Position numbers and translations under genes: made by a program. A stretch of DNA of 64,000 nt from Asterias rubens (taxonomy: Eukaryota > Echinodermata > Asteroidea > Forcipulatida > Asteriidae): positions 9,720,170-9,784,169 of the forward strand of contig NC_047065.1 of assembly GCF_902459465.1 (NCBI RefSeq), read 5' to 3'. The notes beneath the pieces are model-generated. The model was given only the letters and a program-made list of their open reading frames with translations. It had not been told where the DNA came from and ran no database searches. Position 1 is the first letter of the stretch; every line of letters begins with the position of its first letter. Shown piece by piece: positions 40,501-51,800 of this stretch.

Positions 40501-41140
40501 AGGGTGGATATGTGCGCATTACAAGTCTTATTATTATTATATTTCGATGTGTTATGAAATGGTCTTAATGATTAAACACTAAAAAGTAACAATTTGTTAA
40601 TTATGTGAGGTACATTTTGTTTTAAAGTGACTACCTAAATTATTTCTTTGAGAAAAATTCCCTCCAAACGAGACAAAACCCACAACATATATAGAGAGGT
40701 TTAATTAGGCACCAATTCGTTGGTCTAATTAGCTGCAACGGAATATTTCAATGTGTTATGAAATGGTCTTAATGATTAATCACTAAAAAGTAACAATTTG
40801 TTAATTATGTGAAGTACATTTTGTTTTAAAGTGACTACTTACGTTATTTCTTTGATTAAAAATTCCCTTCAAATGAGACAAAACCCATACCCTATAAATG
40901 GGTGTCATTATGATTAATTTGTTGGTTTAATTAGCTTCAACGGAATATTTCGATGTGATATGAAATGGTCTTAATAATTAACCACTAAAATTAATTTTGT
41001 GTTAATTATGCGAGGTAAATTGCGTTTTAAAGTGACTACTTTTGCTATTAACAAAAAACACAAAATAAATGTAATTAGGAACTAATTAGTGGGCCTAGTA
41101 AAGCTGCAATGGAATATTAATTTAGTGTCTAAAAGATTTA
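37505..41140 (-). repeat. 203-bp tandem array, right arm (about 17 units)
   Basis: This is the inverse orientation of the left array. Frames at 38,333, 38,536, 39,145, 39,348, 39,754 and 39,957 are spaced by multiples of 203. A variant with AAAACCGACAACATATAGAG recurs about 812 and 609 bp apart (near 38,816, 39,628 and 40,237). The inner edge is sharp; units decay toward the outer edge (40,870-41,140). Confidence 0.95.
40496..40540 (+). mobile_element. 45-bp LINE-A 3' tip inside the right array
   Basis: In one 203-bp unit, about 11 bp of the normal sequence is replaced by AGCAGGGTGGATATGTGCGC, ATTACAAGTC and TTATTATTATTAT. This is exactly the 3' terminus of LINE-A (inverse of about 27,672-27,718). 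It is an extremely 5'-truncated insertion or a templated repair patch. Confidence 0.85.
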
Positions 41141-41446
41141 ACACTAAATTTATTATCTGTGGATCATATTAGGTACATTTTGTTCAATGCAGTGTTTATT
41201 ATTATTTTTTATGTTTAAAACAACTGATATTCAGAAAGTCGATATGTAACCATTAAAGTTTGATGGATCGACTAAAGCATTAAAAATTCAATTATCTTAA
41301 CCCAATTTGGCCTACATTTTGTTACTATGACCAAAATTAAAAAAAAAAAAAACATTCAAAATTGCCATGATTTTACAAAATTTAAGAAATAGTGGCTTAT
41401 GTGTGTGAACAACTTAGGAAATCCTGTCGCTTCGTGAAACTACTTT

Positions 41447-41570
41447 GGTAATGAAATTCGCGGCTGGCGTGGCGGCTCGAATTAGCGGCTGGACTTTTCG
41501 GCCGTAAATTGAGAATTCGCGGCTGGGAATTCGCGGCGGGGAATTCGCGGCTGAGAATTCGCGGCTAGCT
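41447..41570. repeat. Outer 14-bp direct repeats, right arm
   Basis: GAATTCGCGGCTGG-type units are in the inverse order of the left tip, with the same GGACTTTTCGGCCG spacer. Small differences (for example GGCGGGGAATTC) show the arms have diverged slightly. Confidence 0.9.
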
Positions 41571-41580
41571 TCAGCTTGGT

Positions 41581-41588
41581 CATAGTCT
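41581..41588. repeat. Target-site duplication of the foldback element, right
   Basis: CATAGTCT follows the terminal CTTGGT directly and matches 27,414-27,421. Confidence 0.92.
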
Positions 41589-41767
41589 TGGGTCAAGACT
41601 ACATGTAGTGCAGCTTCAAGGAAAAGTGTACCACTTGCAACAATCATGAAGGCTGCAGGATGGTCGATATCATCGACGTTTGCTAAGTTTTATGATAAAC
41701 CTGTTGAGGATACAGGGGAATATAATTGTTTTGCTGAGAGTATACTCAGTCATTCTGCTTTTTCACA

Positions 41768-42128
41768 GAAGTGTGATAGAATGAAATTGAAGTTTAATTT
41801 TGATTCTACCGAGTAACCACTAGCACTTAAGGATTTAATTACGCTCCCTCCCTCTTTAGGGTGACTATAAAATTGTCATTACAAATAATAATATTTGACA
41901 CTCCCTCCCAATGAACTGCAAAAAGCTCATTTGTATTGTCTACAAAAATGCTCTGGGTGTGGACCTTGGGGCTCACTTATATAGGGAGAGGATTCCTTTT
42001 AACAAAGAACTCTCTCAAGTGTGACGACGAAATACCGGTGGCAGGTGCAATCTCACGTCCTTCAGTGCTCTAGTATAGTAGTGGTTACTCGGTATAATCA
42101 AAATTAAACTTCAATTTCATTCTATTAC
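41768..42128. mobile_element. Short inverted-repeat element next to the foldback element
   Basis: Left arm AGAATGAAATTGAAGTTTAA with ACCGAGTAACCACTA; the right arm is its inverse, ending CTTCAATTTCATTCTAT. The arms are about 55 bp and the interior about 250 bp. A hairpin pairing CACTT/AAGTG and GAGAG/CTCTC is near 41,970-42,025. No coding capacity. Confidence 0.8.
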
Positions 42129-42798
42129 ATTTCGTTTAATTGAGAAATTTTGAGGAGGGCATTGTGTCATCCCTTGCCCACAGGATTTATGCCCATACAG
42201 GGACACAGGTTTTCGTCTTACACAGTGCAAAACTTGGGCTTCATGATAAAGGTGGTCAAAAGGGTGTTCTGTATCTGTATCTGTTGGGGGTGGGGGGGGG
42301 GGGGGACATTTGCTATGTGTCCTCAAAGGTGGGGGACATGTCCCCCTGTCCCCCTCCCCGGATTGACGCCCATGCTCACGCTCACAAAATCTCATACACC
42401 GTCCGCTTCCTATTTCAAATATGGAAATGGGTTAAAATTGCTCAATGTGAGAGGAAAGTGGTAGACCTACTAAGTACTAGCATACGTTATTGCAAACCGA
42501 GCATAATGAAAAACCCAATAGGCGCCGCTCATATTTTGGGCTTTGTCAAGGGGCCGCCTGGGATATGCAGACTAGTTTGGGAGGCAGCTCTATAACTATT
42601 AACCCTTGAGTTGCCCATTGGCAAAAATGGCTGATGATCGAAACTGTTGCGTTCATTGAAATTCAAACTGTGACTTTCTGAACGTTCGACGTCGTCATCA
42701 GGAGCCAGCCCAGTACCAGTAGTCTACTTTCCCTAGCTCAGAGCCGTATATTGGTATGCCGCCCTCTATCGACTACTTATTGAAGACTGTAAACCAAG
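42129..42798. other. Upstream region of the prefoldin-like gene
   Basis: A G-run at about 42,285-42,305 and a C-rich stretch follow. No long supported frame was found. The last 100 bp before the ATG (GCCGCCCTCTATCGACTAC and flanks) have no clear TATA box and may hold the promoter; GACGTCGTCATC at about 42,688 is CRE-like. Confidence 0.45.
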
Positions 42799-42831
42799 AT
42801 GGCAGCGCCCGTGGCTCTCTATAACAAAACG
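42799..42831 (+). CDS. PFDN4: Prefoldin 4-like exon 1
   Basis: ATG in context AACCAAGATGG, 11 codons, then donor GTGAGT at 42,832 in phase 0. A short divergent first exon is plausible for this protein family. Alternative: an unrelated small 5' exon. Confidence 0.6.
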
Positions 42832-45800
42832 GTGAGTTGAATTTAAAGGCTCTGCATGCCGTTTAAAGTTTACATTATTTCATAAGGTTGGGGAGAGGCA
42901 AATGATCCATCACAGTCCGTGCGCAACTTCTCAAAAGTGCTTGATAGTTGAGTTTCTTTGCAAATATTCATGGTACGCGCGCATCAAAACGTGTTTTGAA
43001 TACATGAATGAGCTGTGGGTGTCCTCTTTAAAAATCAAATAATATCAACGCTTCAAGTTTGATAAAATAAATTAGTTAGTTTTGTGAATCATAAAGGTTT
43101 ACCTTTTCGATCAGGCTAGTTGTTTATTAATTTAAAAAAATATTTCGAGAGGTTTTTTGATAAAAACTTTTACGTTTTTGTACTAAAATTTAAGTCTCAG
43201 AAAATGTATATTTTTGTTATGTTTTCGAATCCCACAGTAGATTTGGGAAAAGTTTCCGTATGGCGCCACCAGTTTTTCATTTGAGATGAAATAATATAGT
43301 ATCTTATTTACCTCAATGAGATATCCCTTTTTGTAAAAATGAGTGAAAAAGTGGTGGCGCCATACGGAAAGTTATCCTAGATTTGAACCAATGTGTGGAA
43401 AGGTTGTTTGTTCCTTTTAGTTGCGATAACCTAACCCTCCTCCCGGCGACGGCCGCCAGGCCGGAGGGTTGTGAGATAGGTTCGAGCGAAAACGGTTAAT
43501 CTGGTCCAACATGTACAATTTCGACAGCTAGTCACCAGATTTGCCCCATTTTTACCACTTTCAAAAATCATGACACAAATTCTGAGGGTACGAACTTAAT
43601 CCGCAATGTCTAATGCAGCCTGCCATAATACTCAAAACCTCATTTAGGAAATATTTCGAAGAAAAATGGACAAAAACTTACCAGATCCCGGAGCGATTTC
43701 CCAGGTTCATATTTTGAACCTGTCGCATAGCTTTGCAAAAGCATTAATTTGTTGTTGGGCTAAACCATTCTGTAAAAGGCGTGTTACAATGTTGCAGTGC
43801 GTGTGCGCGCTGTCCGTTTGCAATTCACGCCGTTCACTCATAATGGCGCGCACGCACTGCAGCAGTTATCGCAAGCAGTTACAGCAGTTACTTGCTTATT
43901 TTGTATGATGTTACGGGAAACAGTCAGGCAAACGTGCGGCGTGTGCCGTCTCCGTTTTTAAGGAAACTCATTTTTGGGAAGAGGTATGCTGTTTAGTGTA
44001 GCCCGTTCGTCGATACGCAAAAGAAACAAAACTAAGCCCCCGCCTAGCGCGTTAGCGCTGCTGGAATAGCAAGCGCATATGTCATGTAACCCTGACAATT
44101 TGAAGATTGCCCATCTTCGTGTGCAAAATAATGAATAATGAAAAAATGCCCAGACGCAAATCTAAAACTTTCATTCTCATGGCCTAATGGGAAACAGTCA
44201 GGGTCACGGCAAACGTGAAGGGTTTATCAAAAAGGAGTTATATTCATAACACACTTTGCTCAGGTTTTTCTTTAAAAGTTCATACGGTTAAACAAATTTG
44301 ACAACCCTTCATTTAGAAAAACATCTCAAGATAATCCTCCTACATTTTAAGTGTTGTCGTTTAAATATTTCCCACCAAGCTGAGCGTTTTACTGACGCGC
44401 TAATGAACACTCGGATTTTCTCGTGAATTCTCAAAGGGTTCGAGAGCGCCTATTCTGATCACGATTTTGCAAAGAAACTCTGCGCGTCAGCTTTATTATC
44501 TCGAAGTTGCGCACTGACTGATCATGATCGGGTCGCACTACTTCTAGAAACTCTAAGGCTCCCCTGTGAGCCTTAAAAGGGGTCTAATTTTTTGGGCCTC
44601 CTTAAAGCCATTATACACTTTCAGTACAGACAAAAAATTAAAAGTTCACAGATTTACAAATAATTTACAGGGTTTACAGAAGGTAATGGTGAAAGGCTTA
44701 TCTTGAAATATTATTCCATGAAATGCTTTACTTTTTGAGAAAACATTAAAACAATATCAATTCTCGATGGCGAGAATTACGGATTTATTTAAAACACATG
44801 TCATGACACGGCGAAACGTGGGGAAACAAGAGTGGGTTTTCCCGTTATTTTCTCCCGACTCCGATGACCGATTGAGCCTAAATTTTCACAGGTTTGTTAT
44901 TTTATATATAAGTTGTGGTACATGAAGTGTGAGCCTTGGACAATACTGTTAACCGAAAGTGTCCAATGGCTTTAACGCTATACGTTTTTCAAATCAGCAT
45001 TGATAGGTGAAAGTTTTCACTAAAAATAACAATGTTAATGACAATAACGAGTCTGCTTTTTTTCCTGGTTCTTTCATAATGTTTTAATTTTGTCAACGCA
45101 ATCTCTTTTTTTTTTTTTCTCTCGCCAAAATTAGGCTAATATGTGTCCTTTGAACTCTGATTGGCCCTGGGAGTGATAGAACATCCACTTCGCAATCTCA
45201 AATATTGTTAAAAATGATAAATTCTTACCCTAATTTATCCCCCAACTACTCCCTTTACCACTACACTACAAATGCCGATTGTCCCCGACCATGCTCGATT
45301 TTTTTTTCCAGGACAAACATGGAGAATTATCTGCACATGTTCGTCCTGGAAAGACACGCGTCTGGGAACACACTCTTCGTGGTTCGCAGACGCGTGTCCA
45401 TACTTATCAGATATTTTTTCTTTGTTTGGCAAGTCAAACCACATTCACTTTATCTTGGGACTGTTTACATCGCGCACAGAGAGGTAAAAGATTTTCCACG
45501 ATTTTAGGGACACCTTGAAAATGGGACGTCTTACGATACACGATCTATCACACTTTCTACTGACATGAAATGGAATACACACATCGACAAAATCACATCC
45601 AAGGCAAGCTGCATGCTTGGATTTGCCCATCGCAACCTTGGCAGTGTTCCCCATAAAGATTCAGATTAAAGCCTAGAGTCTTGTTTGCCCCACGTTGAAT
45701 GCTTGCACCACGTTGAATGCTTGCACCAATCCAATAGGAATATCAATAAGATTGAGGACACTCAGAGACGAGCTACACGTTTCATTACCAACAGCTACAG

Positions 45801-48800
45801 GTAACAGCTATGTTAAATGAAATTGAGCTTCCCTTACTTCAACACAGACGCCTTAACCAAAGACTTTTCACAATGCACAAAATCTTCCAAAATTGATGTG
45901 GAACTTGGAAGAACATTTAAACTTCAACTTGAGAGACCCCACAGCTGTCATTACTAGAAATTACAACCCACTCACCCTTAGAATTCAATCCTCTAGAACC
46001 AACGCCTTTCATAAATCATACTTTCCCAATACTGCTAAAGACTGGAATTAACTCCCCAATTTAACAACCAGCATCACTGGCCCTACTAAGTTTCGGCATA
46101 CACTCATAGGTACGCATAAATCGACTAGGAATTCCTCCCTCCTGACCTGGGATTAGTTTGTCTTTAGAAAGATTGGTGCGCATTAGGCGATGTCAATATG
46201 GCCGTGCCTGAAATAAAGATGGCGCGCATCTTACGTAGTTTTTTAAACTTCATTTTTGCTGTAATCGTCCTCTTTTTGACATCATTACATCAACTAATTA
46301 ACTTTGTTATTTCAAATCTGCATTATCATCCACCGAAAATACAGTGTTATTATGTTTGTTACAAAGAAATAATACTGTATGCTTGTTCGTCATTTTAAAA
46401 ACCACTCGCCAACACCTCAGAAATATAATCGCGTAAAGTTGCCAACATTCGCCAACAGTGGCGGCAAACAACTCCTTCCACTTAAAATTGTTGGCGAATG
46501 TGCACAACTGTTGGCAATGTTTGCGCGAGTGGAACGCACCCCAGACCACATTGAGTGTTGTTCCTAGTAAGGAGCTGATCAAGATCAAGATCAAGATCAA
46601 GGTGTGTCTAGCCACATCAATCAATCAACAGTGTCAACCAAAAAATACACTTGACTCCCTCCTACATAGTCTAGTCTAGCCCACCTTGTTGACGGTGTTT
46701 CATCACTGTTGTCATTACAAACCGATGTTAAAAGAGAGCCATTAACAGCTCAACAAGGTGGGCTAATGAGCGCTGATCTAATTTGCTGAAATAGCCGCAT
46801 TTCCTGTCAAGTCTTTTTGTGTCAGGCAGTGCGCAGTTTCCTGAGCGCGCAAACTTTTGTAATAATGCAGCTACAGTTTGACTCAGCGCTGCTTGCTGCT
46901 GATTCGTGTTCAGCTCAAATCAAATAGTTGCCACTTTGACACTAGTGCTAGTCGCGACTAATGTTTAATTCCCAAGATGCATTGTGGCACAATGTTTTCT
47001 GCTGGCGGCTGGCGCAAAAGGTGAAAGTCACGCTGAGAGGATTGAAGGATTGTGACACTGGTATCTGATTGTGTTTCATAAGTAAATTTTGCTGTCATGA
47101 GTAGTCGTGAGCGACATAATTGGTTCACCATAGTCGTTGAGGTAGTCGCTACTATTTGTTTATAAGTCAGGGCGACACAATTAACCGAGTAGTTGAATAA
47201 TGGTCGTCGCGACTCAATTGGGCAATCAATAGTCGCGACTACAAGGGCGCTGTTCAAGCTGCTGCCACATCAGTTTTTATGTCGGCGTCTTTTTATTTGT
47301 TTTATCCGCTTTTTATCTTCAGTGGTTTTTACCATCACCTCTCATCTTGACTTGGGATGTGCTCTTTGCACACCTTTATATGCTGTTGTGTGATTTTGTG
47401 CTGACTTTTATGTACTTTAAGTGTGTCCTTTTATCATTTTTAAGGTTCAGTTCTTCTGTAACCTGGATTGCTGACTTTGCTGCACTGCTAATACAGTACA
47501 CGAGGTGTTGGCCTACATGTACGTGTAAAATGTTCATGCACATACCAATGAGGGATATTCTTTAGAATGCAATTTTCAACCTCTCTTTTAAACCGGAAGA
47601 CAAGGTCAAAATGGGGTCATGTCTGTGAGACGTTTACGGAGTTGTCAATGACAACTCCGATGATGTATTGATTGTAAGACTCCCTTATGTACATCTAAAG
47701 TTATGATTTTTTGAAATAACAAACTTTGAATTTTCATAACTCAAGAATTGATGATGTCATCATGACATAACTGAAACGGTTTCCTCTAATAATGAATGTC
47801 TAACTATACTATACGATACTATACTACAAAGGCATTTATAAAGCGCTCTTACAAACAAATTATCATCAGTGCTTACACAAAAATAGCAAAAACAAGATAA
47901 ACATACATCAAGATTAAGAGTCATACAATGTATAACTAGGTTTTGAGAGCTTTACTGAAGGCTGCTAATGAAGATGAATGGCGTATATTGTACGGTAATC
48001 GGTTCCACGTACATGTATATAGTAGGCCCTGCAGCAGAGAAACCCCAGTCACCAGATGAAGTGCGAGTATGGGGGATGATCAGAACTCTGTTATCTTGGG
48101 CAGATCACAGACCTTCTCTAGTTGGAACATACGGATGAATGAGTTCTTTGAGATAACGGGGAGCATCTGTATAGTTGATACATTTAAAAACAATTGTGAG
48201 AGGTTTGAACTTGATGCGTTTTGAAACACAGACGATGAAGTTCACGGATAAGTGGAGTGACGTGGTCATATTTCTTGGCCTGGAAAATGAGCTTTGCAGC
48301 CCGGTTTTGTAGACGTTGAAGCCGTTTAGTGTCTTTGGAAGAGAGACCTGCAAGCAGAGAGTTGGCGTAGTCGATCCTTGATGTGACAATTGCTCTTACT
48401 GCGTCTTGGCAGGCAGATTGAGTGAGGAAAGATCTTATCTGAGACAAGTTGCGAAGGTGAACATTGACAGCACTGGATATAGAAGAAACCTGGTTTGACA
48501 TGCGCATTGATTGGTCGAAGACAACACCGAGGTTCTTTGTTGTTGAAGCCAGAAGCATTACTTCAGAGCCAACCTTAAGTGTCGCAGAAGATAGTAATTC
48601 CATGAAACAGGGACTCGCAGCAATGTAGAACTCTGTTTTAGTTTCATTTAACTGAAGCATGTTATTTGCCATCCACTTCTTTATGCTCAGAATACAGTTG
48701 TAAAGGGAAGACAGGGCATCATTCACTTCACATTGATTACGAGGGTCAAACGAAATGTACAATTGCGTGTCATCTGCATAAAAGTGAAACATAACATTTT

Positions 48801-51800
48801 TAAGCACTTGATTATATAAATTTGCAAAAGGATGTGTGTACAAAGAAAAGGATTGGAGACCATTAAACCAAAGTTTACAGTATGTGGATCAGACAAAGCA
48901 CCAGCAATTTTCACTCTATTGGAGCCATTACAAAGGTATGACTCTAACCATTTACATACACTACCACTAATGCCAAAGATATTAGACAGGTCCAGCAACA
49001 CCAGGAAGACAGCCCGCCGATTGTCAAGAGCAGACATGATATCGCTCCTGACTCCCAGTAGAGCCGTCTCCTTGCTGTGGAGATTATTACTACATGGCTA
49101 ACACTGCACAGAGCTGCTTTTTCAATGATCTTAGACAAAAACACTGTATTAGAAACAGGTCTGAAGTTGTTACAATCCAAATTGTGTTGCTTCAGAATGG
49201 GTGTGACTATGGCTTCTTTCAGGGAAGAAGGAAATGATCTAGCAGACAGGGATGTGTTCACAATTGATAACAGAACAGGCAGCGTAATGTCCAAGTTCTT
49301 CTTCAGGAGCCATGTGGGCAATGGGTCGAGACCTCATGATTTACTGAGAGACTTCATGACAAGCTTAGCAACCTCGTCTGGGCTCAGGAGAGAGAAGTCT
49401 GTAAAGCTCTGAGGGCTAGACAATAGGGCAACACTGTATAGTCAGGTGTTGTGGTTCGGCCTGTTGGACATTTGGGTCACTTAGAGAAGATTGCCTGATT
49501 TTAGTAATCTTCTCCTTGAAGTAGTTGCAAAAACGATTACTAGGTGACTTCATTGAGTCACTCGGAGGTAGGGAGACAACAGAGCGGTTAAACACAGTTT
49601 TAGTGTCAGTGGATAAGAGGTGGTTAGGGTTCTCCTGGCGAATAACTTTTGACAGTTGATGAATAGGGTCAAGATATTTTTGACGGTCTTCAGCATGTCC
49701 ACTTTTGCGCCAGGTTCTTTCACACTTTCGCTGGGTACGTCTAGCCAGGTGAATCTCAGCATTGTACCAAGGTGGATTAGATTTGAGCATGCGAGTACGT
49801 GTTGTTACAGGACAATGGAGATCCAGCACTGTTGAAATGGTCTTTTCATAGCATGAAACTTGACTTTCAGTGGAACCATCAAAGGGGAATGACTCAAGGG
49901 CATGGATCATAATAATAATAATAATATACAGCACTTATAAAGCGCACAGAATCTGACAAAGAAAATGCCATTCAAGGGCGCCTGTTCCGAAAGTCGAGAG
50001 TCGATGATTAAGATAATTGTTTGAAGAGGTGTGTTTTGAGCTGCCGTTTGAAGATTGAGGGATTACTTTGTGTTCTGAGGGCAAGCGGCAGTGAGTTCCA
50101 AAGACGAGGTGCAATGCTGGAGAATGCTCTGTCTCCATAGCTAGCGAGGCGGGATATGGGTACGTGGAATGTGAGAGCCGATGACCGTAGACCAGGCCTG
50201 ACATTACGAAGATGTAGCATGTCCCGGATGTAAATAGGGGCGAGTTGATGAAGAGCCTTAAACGTGAGAAGGATGATTTTGAACCAAATTCTGAAATGTA
50301 CGGGGAGCCAGTGATGAAGTATTGGTATGATGTGATCATATTTCTTGGTTCCAGTAATCAGGCGAGCAGCAGCATTCTGCACTGATTGTAGCTTGTGTAT
50401 GGTGTGTTGTGGCAGTCCAGATAACAAACTATTGCAGAAATCCAATCGTGATGAAATGAGGGAATGGACAAGACCATCGGCCGTTCGTTGGGTAAGTGGA
50501 TCTCTGATTGCTGCAATGTTCCGGATATGGTAGAAAGAGGACTTACACATATTTGAGAAGTGCTTATCCATGGTCAACCTCTCATTGAAAAAGACGCCAA
50601 GGTGCCGAGCATCACCAATCTGTAATGATTGTGTGGTGAGTCTGCTTCTAAGACGAGGAGAACAGATAGCGATAAATTCTGTCTTGTTGTCGTTCAGCTT
50701 CAGGAAATTTGCTGACATCCAAGACTTGATGTCATTTATGCATGATGTCAGCTTATTTATTGCATCTTCTTCACTGCCGGGGAGGTTTGGATTACATGAT
50801 GTGTATATCTGTGTATCATCAGCATAGAGGTGAATCTCAAGACCATGATGTTGGGCAATACGACTGATGGAAGTAGTGTAGAGCGTGAAGAGCAGAGGGC
50901 CAAGAACTGATCCTTGTGGACTGCCAAAATTGAGATCCATAGTTTCAGATGAGGACCCATTAATGATGACAGCTTGACGTCGATTATGCAGATATGATTG
51001 GAACCATCTCAGGGCAACTCCTCTAACACCGAAGTCGTGATGGAGTACGGCAGTAGTGTGGCATGGTCAATCGTATCGAAAGCAGCTGACAGATCTAGAA
51101 GAACGAGGAGCACTACTTTCTTGTTGTCAACTGCTTGCAAGATATCATTGTGAACTTTGAGGAGTGCTGTCTCTACACTGTGGTGCTTTCGGTATGCAGA
51201 TTGCGTGGTTTCAAGTAGATTATGGCTGAGAAGATGTGTGTTAAGCCGGTTTGCAACCACCTTCTCGACGACTTTAGACATGAATGATACATTCGACACA
51301 GGCCTGGTAGTTCTTAAAGTCTGTGCAGTCCAGGAAATCCTTCTTGATGAGTGGGGTAACTAAGGCATGTTTAACGGTGTCGGGAAACTCGCCATTTGAA
51401 AGTGACGCGATGATGATTTGTGTGATGGGTCCTGCAAGGATCTCAAGATTCTCTTTCACCAGTGAAGTAGGGATGGGGTCGAGGGAGCTTGACTTGGATG
51501 CCGATTGTCGTATGAGTGTAGTAACCTCACTGATAGAAACTGGTGACAGGTCTTCTAAGAGGTACTCACAAGAACTCAAACTGCCAGTGTCAGGGGATGA
51601 AGAACTGGTAGCAGAGGGTTGCTGGTCATCACTCAGGGACTCGATTCTATCAATGAAGCAGTTAGAGAACTCACATGCAAGGAGTTGGTCAGATGAATGT
51701 GGGGGCAAAAGCGGTGAGTTCTTCTTATGCATGAGTTGATTGACAATTGATGACATGGAATAGTGCCTTTTGGTCATCTCTGCAGTTCTGAATGGACTCA

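Larger units (their letters stand above)
27422..41580. mobile_element. Giant foldback (TU/FB-like) transposon, 14.2 kb
   Basis: The two ends are perfect inverted copies of ACCAAGCTGAAGCTAGCCGC, continuing as an inverted repeat for kilobases. Outer domain: about six degenerate units of about 14 bp, AGCCGCGAATTCTC, on each side (27,435-27,550; 41,447-41,570). Next is a matching unique segment (GTTCACNCACACTTTAGCCAC on the left; its inverse at about 41,385-41,420). Inner domain: long arrays of a 203-bp unit in opposite orientation (about 31,620-36,510 and 37,505-41,140). A core of about 830 bp (36,680-37,504) separates the arms. CATAGTCT flanks both ends, an 8-bp target duplication. A LINE sits in the left arm. 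No transposase was recognised, so movement would need an outside enzyme. Drosophila FB and sea urchin TU elements are the closest known architecture. Confidence 0.92.

Noticed and set aside
31620..41140. CRISPR-like array
   Set aside because: Units are contiguous 203-bp tandem repeats without distinct spacers, in a eukaryotic transposon.
27422..41580. Polinton/Maverick or hAT element
   Set aside because: No polymerase, integrase or hAT transposase is present. The 8-bp duplication alone would fit hAT, but arms made of tandem repeats fit a foldback element better.
41950..42060. Small structured RNA gene in the inverted-repeat element
   Set aside because: A hairpin can be drawn, but no match to U-type snRNAs or other families that I know, and it lies inside a MITE.
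42140..42595. 151-codon frame upstream of the prefoldin gene
   Set aside because: It runs through a G-run and C-rich tract, has overlapping alternatives in other frames and no recognisable protein features.
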